A DNA stretch of 11,631 nucleotides from a candidate division Zixibacteria bacterium 4484_93 (GTDB lineage Bacteria > UBP14 > UBA6098 > 4484-93). A program made the position numbers and the translations under genes. The stretch covers positions 1 through 11,631 of the forward strand of contig NATO01000027.1 of NCBI GenBank assembly GCA_002085385.1. Direction: 5' to 3'. Of this stretch, positions 7,444-11,631 are shown piece by piece. Every line of letters starts with the position of its first letter. Within the stretch, counting starts at the first letter, position 1. Under the pieces are notes generated by a model. That model did no database searches. It was not told the DNA's origin and saw only the letters and a program-made list of their open reading frames with translations.

Positions 7444-8040
7444 TCAAGCCGCCTTGTCTTCTTCTTTTGCCTTATTCGGCAAATCTATCCTTATGTTCTC
7501 TCCGAACGCTGTTTTCTCTGTTATAAGCCTTCCACCGAGTTGTTCAAGTAGCCTAAAGCGAGGGGCAGTACCACGGATGGTTCCTTCTATTCTTAGCTCC
7601 AGTATTATCCAATCTTTATGGACTATATTCCTTATATATATACTTTTCCCCTCCTCGATAACAGATGTTGCCCAGTATAGCATCTCGAGTGAGATATTTC
7701 TTGCCGCCTGCGCCACAGAACGGGATGTAATCTCCACAGGGGTGAGGTTCTTCCTGACAGTTATCCCTTTCTGTGTCAGAACGGAACCAAGAAGGAAAAT
7801 GGCATCCTCCACAAGTTCTGATAGCTCCACGGGGGAATTGGGGTTGGTGAACGATGAGAATATCAAAAGCGTTCTCTCCATCCGGGAGGCTACCTTGATT
7901 ATAGAATCCGTTGAGCGCTTATAATACTCTTGCTTATCATTCAGCAGGGCAAGCTCGGCATACCCCCTTATAGCTCCGAGACCGTTGTTGAGTTTGTGGA
8001 TAATTTCACCGGTTAGCCAGTTGCTTATTGATTTATTCAT
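7444..8040 (-). CDS. Histidine-kinase-like protein with degenerate ATPase (candidate ChpT/Spo0B-like phosphotransferase)
   Basis: The 198-residue protein starts with a HisKA-like helix, G-E-I-I-H-K-L-N-N-G-L-G-A-I-R-G-Y-A-E-L, with candidate phospho-His H15. It then has the shape of an HATPase domain without its residues. The N-box region reads R-N-I-S-L-E-M-L-Y-W-A-T-S-V (114-127) with the ATP/Mg Asn lost. The D-box region reads L-R-I-E-G-T-I-R-G (149-157) with no D-x-G-x-G. The G-x-G-L-G-L box is missing before L-G-G-R-L-I-T-E-K (168-176). The residue after H15 is Lys, not the Asp/Glu used for autophosphorylation. Caulobacter ChpT and Bacillus Spo0B are built this way and move phosphate between receivers. 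The ATG at 8040 sits five bases after the CheW-like stop. The frame could extend to 8187, but that part overlaps the CheW-like gene and looks unlike protein. It may also be merely a regulatory pseudokinase. Confidence 0.75.
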   Translation of the reverse strand: MNKSISNWLTGEIIHKLNNGLGAIRGYAELALLNDKQEYYKRSTDSIIKVASRMERTLLIFSSFTNPNSPVELSELVEDAIFLLGSVLTQKGITVRKNLTPVEITSRSVAQAARNISLEMLYWATSVIEEGKSIYIRNIVHKDWIILELRIEGTIRGTAPRFRLLEQLGGRLITEKTAFGENIRIDLPNKAKEEDKAA

Positions 8041-8045
8041 CTTCC

Positions 8046-8501
8046 CTATGCACTCCTTTTCTGTTTTCCTGGAATCAGGCTGTCCAGCCGTGTAAGAATT
8101 TCGGGCATATCGAGTATCGGATAACGAAGTTTCCCTCGGATGATGTATCCGACAACCCATCTCGGATTGATTCCTTTTGTCTCCCATTTCCCATATCTAA
8201 TCTGCTCCTCGTCCAGGTCCACCGGGATAGGCTCTCTATCCGAGGCAAACCCGATACCATCCCTCAAAAGGAGGACGGCGGTTGTGTCGAGAAGCCGCTG
8301 GCGTGAGAGCTCCAGCAGAAGCCCAACATCCAGGACAGGAATCCAGTTACCTTCCTCCTTTAACTGTCCAAAAAGCGGAACGAGGTCGGGCGTGAAGAGT
8401 TCAAGTCTCTTACTCATAGCAACCCGGAGAACAAAGCCATCGGGCACCGCACAGGTTATATCGTTCACCTCCAGCAGCCAGAACCGCTTTTTGTTATCCA
8501 C
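8046..8501 (-). CDS. Divergent CheW-like adaptor
   Basis: The 151-residue protein matches one CheW domain in length and layout. CheW couples the kinase CheA to chemoreceptors. Seen: first strands F-W-L-L-E-V and I-T-C-A-V-P, the central W-I-P-V-L-D-V-G-L-L-L (53-63) matching the G-x-x-x-P-V-x-D-L signature, A-V-L-L-L-R-D-G-I-G-F-A-S-D (75-88), and C-terminal V-V-G-Y-I-I-R-G-K-L-R-Y-P-I-L-D-M (116-132) like the usual G-V-x-x-x-x-x-x-x-x-L-D. The receptor-contact motif N-L-R-G aligns with K-E-E-G (48-51), so the key Arg appears to be Glu50. I chose GTG at 8501 because GGAGGT lies seven bases upstream; an in-frame TTG at 8567 would add 22 residues not seen in CheW. It is the first gene of the minus-strand cluster. 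No CheA or receptor occurs in the window, so its partner is unknown. Confidence 0.72.
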   Translation of the reverse strand: MDNKKRFWLLEVNDITCAVPDGFVLRVAMSKRLELFTPDLVPLFGQLKEEGNWIPVLDVGLLLELSRQRLLDTTAVLLLRDGIGFASDREPIPVDLDEEQIRYGKWETKGINPRWVVGYIIRGKLRYPILDMPEILTRLDSLIPGKQKRSA

Positions 8502-8508
8502 CGTTTCT

Positions 8509-8514
8509 ACCTCC
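8509..8514 (-). promoter_or_regulatory. Ribosome binding site that sets the CheW-like start
   Basis: GGAGGT on the minus strand, a perfect anti-16S match, lies seven bases before the GTG at 8501. No comparable site precedes the in-frame TTG at 8567. This decides the shorter start. Confidence 0.7.
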
Positions 8515-8610
8515 GTTTCACCTATCTTATCGAAGGTTATCACCAAAAATTTAGAGCAAGTTTTCAAAACAGACTACAGCAAGAAAATCTGCTTTTTCCT
8601 CAAAAAAATC

Positions 8611-8638
8611 TTGACAAACCTGTTTCAATTTTTATTTT
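8611..8638 (+). promoter_or_regulatory. Candidate promoter of the iron regulator-feoAB operon
   Basis: A perfect -35 hexamer TTGACA (8611-8616) is followed by a 16-base spacer and TATTTT (8633-8638, 4/6 to consensus). Transcription would start near 8645, inside the first operator-like palindrome, so a bound repressor would block initiation. The divergent gap 8502-8673 holds no gene. A minus-strand promoter for the signalling cluster should lie here, but only a poor match (TTGAAA, 19 bases, TGATAA) was seen. Confidence 0.55.
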
Positions 8639-8651
8639 TAGGTGAAGCTAA
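8638..8651 (+). promoter_or_regulatory. Operator-like palindrome 1 (DtxR/IdeR type)
   Basis: TTAG-GTGAAG-CTAA is an inverted repeat with 4-bp perfect arms, extendable to TTTTAG...CTAAAA (8636-8653). TTAGG with CTAA at this spacing matches the core of the known DtxR/IdeR operator (TTAGGTTAGSCTAA). It overlaps the likely -10 element and transcription start. Confidence 0.6.
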
Positions 8652-8656
8652 AAAAG

Positions 8657-8670
8657 TTAGGGGAGGCTAA
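8657..8670 (+). promoter_or_regulatory. Operator-like palindrome 2 (DtxR/IdeR type), overlapping the ribosome site
   Basis: TTAG-GGGAGG-CTAA repeats the first palindrome exactly 19 bases downstream. Its centre contains the Shine-Dalgarno sequence GGGGAGG, seven bases before the regulator's ATG at 8674. The same bases thus serve as ribosome site and probable repressor site. Confidence 0.6.
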
Positions 8671-8673
8671 AAT

Positions 8674-9132
8674 ATGGCTTTGTCGCAGAGCCTCGAAGAT
8701 TATCTCGAGCGGATACTTATTACCAAGATGGAAAAAGGAGTAGTTCGTGTGAAGGACATAGTCGAGCGTCTGGGAGTATCCTCCGCCTCTGTCGTGGGTG
8801 CTCTTCAACATCTTGAGAAAGATGGACTCGTTCGGCACGAGCGATACGGGTATATCGAGCTAACAGAAAAGGGGAAGAAACGGGCGAGGTGTGTCTATTC
8901 CAAGCACAGCGCGATAATGAAGTTCTTCACCGATATTCTTGGCATTCCACCGGAGGTCGCAGAATCCGACGCCTGCAGTTTCGAACATTTCATAAGTCCA
9001 TTATGCTTTCAACGGATGATACTTTTTATGCGTTTTGCCCTCGGTGATAAAAAACCTGCCTGGCTCGATGAGTTTCATCAGTTTATAGAAGAAAAAGGTA
9101 ATAATAAGGAGGAAAAACCGAAAGGAAGCTGA
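8674..9132 (+). CDS. DtxR/MntR-family metal-dependent repressor
   Basis: The 152-residue regulator has an N-terminal winged helix (about 1-65, with V-K-D-I-V-E-R-L-G-V-S-S-A-S-V-V recognition helix and E-L-T-E-K-G-K-K wing) and a helical metal-binding/dimer domain (66-140). Likely ligands by alignment with DtxR/MntR: D9 (Met10 in DtxR, Asp8 in MntR), H78, and C101-x-x-E104-H105 in D-A-C-S-F-E-H. The ancillary Glu83 position of DtxR is Met82 here. There is no SH3-like third domain, so it is the short type. The C-terminus is charged and probably disordered. It leads an operon with feoA three bases behind, and two DtxR-type palindromes cover its promoter. Fe2+-dependent repression of itself and feoAB is therefore likely; Mn2+ sensing is possible given D9. 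Confidence 0.88.
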   Translation: MALSQSLEDYLERILITKMEKGVVRVKDIVERLGVSSASVVGALQHLEKDGLVRHERYGYIELTEKGKKRARCVYSKHSAIMKFFTDILGIPPEVAESDACSFEHFISPLCFQRMILFMRFALGDKKPAWLDEFHQFIEEKGNNKEEKPKGS

Positions 9133-9135
9133 AAG

Positions 9136-9375
9136 ATGGAAAATGTTAGTCTAGTACAGATGAAGCCAGGCGAACAGGGCACCATTGTCGCAATTCAGGG
9201 TGGATACGGTTCCAGGCGCAGAGCAGAATCTCTTGGAATTAGAGTGGGTGTTAGTATCAAAAAGATCTCCGCACAGTTTATGCGAGGACCAATAATCGTG
9301 CAGGTCGGAAATACAACGATTGCACTCGGTTTCGGTATAGCACAAAAAATCATCGTAGAAAAGAGACAAAGGTGA
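9136..9375 (+). CDS. feoA: FeoA, ferrous iron transport accessory protein
   Basis: The 79-residue protein has the SH3-like FeoA fold: opening V-S-L-V-Q-M-K-P-G-E-Q-G-T-I-V-A-I (4-20), R-R-R-A-E-S-L-G-I-R-V-G (27-38), G-P-I-I-V-Q-V-G (51-58), A-L-G-F-G-I-A (63-69). Length is standard. FeoA is a small cytoplasmic protein thought to interact with FeoB and support its transport activity. It starts three bases after the regulator's stop, and its stop overlaps the feoB GTG as GTGA, so the three genes form one tightly coupled operon. Confidence 0.93.
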   Translation: MENVSLVQMKPGEQGTIVAIQGGYGSRRRAESLGIRVGVSIKKISAQFMRGPIIVQVGNTTIALGFGIAQKIIVEKRQR

Positions 9376-11039
9376 AAAAGATACTTTTAATAGGCAATCC
9401 CAATGTCGGGAAGAGTGTTATTTTCTCCAGATTGACAGGCGTCCATGTAATAGCTTCTAACTACCCTGGAACAACTGTTGAATTTACGAAGGGATATATG
9501 AGGATCGAAGGTGAGAAAGCAGAAGTGATTGATGTGCCCGGCGCCTACACACTCGAACCGAGCTCGAAAGCCGAACAGGTTGCCGTTGATATGCTCGAGA
9601 ATGCTGCCGAAGAAGATGGTAATATCTTTGTAAACATTGTGGATGCGACCAATTTGGAGAGGAACCTGGGGCTTACCCTTCAACTGATTAGAAGAAGGAT
9701 ACCACTTATTGTTTGCCTGAATTTCTGGGATGAAACAAAACATACCGGAATTCATATTGATGCAGATAAGTTAGAAAAAATCTTTACCGTTCCCGTTATC
9801 CCGACCTGTGGAATAACCGGCGAAGGCATTAAAAATCTTGTATCAAGACTGAGCGAAGCAAAGGTCAGCACATTTCAATATGAGGACAAGGAAAGATGGT
9901 CTGAAATCGGCAGGATTGTGGATACAGTGCAGAAGCTAACACATCGCCATCACACTTTTTTAGAAAGATTGGGAGATGCTTCAATCCACCCAATAACAGG
10001 AATTCCTATCGCTATTATTGTTCTATTCCTTGCTTTCAAGATTGTACGGCTCATCGGTGAATCGCTAATCGGTTATATCCTCGAGCCGCTGTTTGAAAAT
10101 TTGTGGGCCCCTCTAATGATGAAACTGTCAGCAGTTTTAGGTTCCTCCGGATTTATCCACGATGTCCTGATAGGCAAACTAATCGAGGGTAAGATAGCCT
10201 TTGTGGAATCTATGGGAGTTTTAACGACAGGCTTATTTGTTCCGTTTGCAATGGTTCTGCCCTATATCGTAGCCTTCTATCTTGTGCTGAGTTTTCTTGA
10301 AGATTCGGGGTATCTTCCCCGTCTCGGTGTCCTGCTCGATACCCTTATGCACAAATTGGGAATCCATGGTCTGGCAATAATCCCTATGCTGCTCGGGATT
10401 GGATGCAATGTTCCTGGTGCGCTGGCAACGAGGGTATTAGAAACGAAGAGGGAGCGATTTATTGCCGCCACCCTTATGGCAATAGCGATTCCCTGTATGG
10501 CACAGATAGCAATGGTGTTCGGTCTGGTCGGGCAATATGGTGCGAATGGACTTGGCATTGTTTTCGGCACACTATTTATCGTATGGATTATACTCGGACT
10601 TCTGCTCAATCTGGTTTTGAAGGGTGAAAGTCCCGAAATATTCGCTGAGATTCCTCCATATCGCCTCCCATATTTTCCAGCGCTGGTAAAAAAGCTCTGG
10701 ATGAGAACATTCGGGTTCCTGAAAGATGCTGTCCCCTATGTCCTTCTGGGCGTTCTGATTGTGAATATTCTCTATGCCCTTCGCATAATTGAGTTCATTG
10801 GCAGGCTTGCTGCACCGGTGGTAACAGGAATTCTCGGACTACCGGAGGAGGCGGTTGGCGCATTGGTCATCGGGTTCCTCAGGAAGGATGTAGCTGTCGG
10901 AATGCTCGTCCCACTGGGATTGACTATGCACCAGATGATAGTAGCATCCGTCGTTTTGACTATGTATTTCCCCTGCATAGCAACCTTCGTTATCCTCTCA
11001 GCCTTAACCGTTGGCGGGATATTAAATCTTGTCTTGTAG
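9372..11039 (+). CDS. feoB: FeoB, GTP-dependent ferrous iron permease with shortened C-terminus
   Basis: The 555-residue inner-membrane protein imports Fe2+. The N-terminal G domain has G1 G-N-P-N-V-G-K-S (8-15), G2 G-T-T (33-35), G3 D-V-P-G-A-Y (54-59), G4 N-F-W-D (117-120) and a G5-like C-G-I-T-G (146-150). A short helical linker (about 165-205) leads into H-P-I-T-G at the first span. The membrane part has both Gate regions: P-M-L-L-G-I-G-C-N-V-P-G (338-349) with Cys345, and F-L-R-K-D-V-A-V-G (502-510). Conserved Pro-Cys pairs lie at 374-375 and 534-535. Typical FeoB is about 600-770 residues. Here P-C-I-A-T-F runs almost directly into the terminal V-G-G-I-L-N-L-V-L, as if a roughly 20-residue stretch that normally carries K-E-L-G were missing. 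The start is GTG, overlapping feoA. Confidence 0.93.
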   Translation: MKKILLIGNPNVGKSVIFSRLTGVHVIASNYPGTTVEFTKGYMRIEGEKAEVIDVPGAYTLEPSSKAEQVAVDMLENAAEEDGNIFVNIVDATNLERNLGLTLQLIRRRIPLIVCLNFWDETKHTGIHIDADKLEKIFTVPVIPTCGITGEGIKNLVSRLSEAKVSTFQYEDKERWSEIGRIVDTVQKLTHRHHTFLERLGDASIHPITGIPIAIIVLFLAFKIVRLIGESLIGYILEPLFENLWAPLMMKLSAVLGSSGFIHDVLIGKLIEGKIAFVESMGVLTTGLFVPFAMVLPYIVAFYLVLSFLEDSGYLPRLGVLLDTLMHKLGIHGLAIIPMLLGIGCNVPGALATRVLETKRERFIAATLMAIAIPCMAQIAMVFGLVGQYGANGLGIVFGTLFIVWIILGLLLNLVLKGESPEIFAEIPPYRLPYFPALVKKLWMRTFGFLKDAVPYVLLGVLIVNILYALRIIEFIGRLAAPVVTGILGLPEEAVGALVIGFLRKDVAVGMLVPLGLTMHQMIVASVVLTMYFPCIATFVILSALTVGGILNLVL

Positions 11040-11156
11040 ATTCAAAACCGACCGAAGAAAATGGAGCTAATAACATAGCAAGAAAGGAAACAGAGAAGAG
11101 ATAATTCTAAGTCTTTGTTCTGCAAGGCTCGAAAACTATACAAAAAAGGGGGAAAG

Positions 11157-11631
11157 ATGAAAAAGTATACGATGGCTATAGCCTTGATATGCATTCTTAT
11201 CTTTTCGGCTAACTCTTTTGCGGACTGCGTTATCGGCTGTCCGCTCGGAGTGGAAAAAGGGAAACTTTGGTTTATGAGCAGGGGGTTCTATATGCATTCA
11301 ACCAAGGCTTACTGGAACGAGGACCCCGAGGATGCCCCGGAGATGGTCGATATGCCGGACGGTTGGCATGCAGATATCACGAAAGTCGGCTTGAGGCTCG
11401 GCTATGGCGTTACCAAAAGGTTTAGTGTCGGTTTTGTGACAAGCTATTGGGATAAGGACATCTCAAAGGAGAGCTGGAAGAAAAACCCTGAAATGCAATG
11501 GGTGAAAAAGAGCAGCGATTTCCACTCCCACGGGTTTGGAGATGTCTGGTTCACGGGGCTATATAAGATAGTCGCAGACCACCCTACCTGGGAGGCTATA
11601 TCGGTCGGAGCAGGCATTAAGCTGGACGCTG
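11157..11631 (+). CDS. Exported protein, probable outer-membrane beta-barrel (N-terminal part)
   Basis: The frame is open from ATG 11157 to the end of the window (158 codons) and is cut there. M-K-K-Y-T-M then a hydrophobic stretch to A-N-S-F-A is a clear Sec signal peptide with cleavage after residue 22, before D-C. The mature start has two nearby cysteines (24 and 28). The rest shows alternating, aromatic-rich strands ending in turns, for example V-G-L-R-L-G-Y-G-V-T-K-R-F-S-V-G-F-V-T-S-Y-W, H-G-F-G-D-V-W-F-T-G-L-Y-K and I-S-V-G-A-G-I-K-L. The G-D-V-x-x-x-x-x-Y pattern is common in 'transporter-like' outer-membrane barrels of unknown substrate. A GGGGGA site precedes the start. The 117 bases after feoB hold no clear terminator, so co-transcription with feoAB is possible but unproven. 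Confidence 0.7.
   Translation, partial: MKKYTMAIALICILIFSANSFADCVIGCPLGVEKGKLWFMSRGFYMHSTKAYWNEDPEDAPEMVDMPDGWHADITKVGLRLGYGVTKRFSVGFVTSYWDKDISKESWKKNPEMQWVKKSSDFHSHGFGDVWFTGLYKIVADHPTWEAISVGAGIKLDA

Noticed and set aside
7024..7551. A 175-codon open frame on the plus strand.
   Set aside because: It lies antisense to a complete response regulator and parts of two other minus-strand genes; composition is low-complexity Ser/Phe/Leu typical of shadow frames.
8041..8187. A 49-residue N-terminal extension of the ChpT-like protein.
   Set aside because: It would overlap most of the CheW-like gene's 3' end, has no recognisable domain, and the ATG at 8040 directly precedes the HisKA helix.
11115..11142. 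TTGTTC, 16 bases, TATACA, considered as a promoter for the exported protein.
   Set aside because: The -35 match is poor, and transcription would begin almost on the ribosome site, leaving too short a leader.
1..11631. tRNA, rRNA, CRISPR arrays, insertion sequences, riboswitches.
   Set aside because: No clover-leaf-like cluster, no regularly spaced repeats, no transposase motifs and no recognisable riboswitch core were found on reading both strands; a covariance-model scan was not possible.

Overview
The window reads as a gene-dense bacterial chromosome segment. The last gene encodes a signal peptide followed by an apparent outer-membrane barrel, which points to a cell with two membranes. There is a sigma-54 activator, many genes overlap by 1-4 bases (ATGA, GTGA, TAATG), and arginine and isoleucine are often encoded by AGA/AGG and ATA. 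These traits would fit a thermophilic or deep-branching Gram-negative-type lineage, possibly a candidate phylum. I cannot name the organism from sequence alone, and this placement is inference.

Layout. (1) Bases 1-2394, plus strand: the C-terminal end of a PfkB-family sugar kinase, then two coupled CNNM/DUF21 membrane proteins with CBS domains. (2) Bases 2404-8501, minus strand: a signalling cluster. In transcription order it contains a divergent CheW, a histidine-kinase-like protein that keeps the phospho-histidine but has lost its ATP-binding boxes, a single-domain response regulator, an unrecognised 55-residue basic protein, a soluble hybrid histidine kinase, a CheB homologue degenerate in both domains, a second single-domain response regulator and, after a 141-base gap with its own promoter-like sequence, an NtrC-type sigma-54 activator whose receiver lacks the phospho-accepting aspartate. 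(3) Bases 8611-11039, plus strand: an iron-uptake operon (DtxR/MntR-type regulator, FeoA, FeoB) behind a promoter with two tandem TTAG-N6-CTAA operator-like palindromes. (4) Bases 11157-11631: the start of an exported protein cut by the window edge.

How the genes may work together. The hybrid kinase is the only complete kinase in the window. It could feed phosphate through its own receiver, the ChpT/Spo0B-like histidine protein and the two stand-alone receivers. The CheW-like protein, the dead CheB-like protein and the aspartate-less sigma-54 activator would act through binding rather than classical phospho-chemistry. No CheA, CheR or methyl-accepting receptor is present here. The cluster therefore looks like a chemosensory module rebuilt into a phosphorelay or partner-switching system with a transcriptional output, and it is the most unusual part of the window. 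The iron operon is conventional apart from its doubled operator and a shortened FeoB C-terminus.

No tRNA, rRNA, CRISPR array or insertion sequence was seen.
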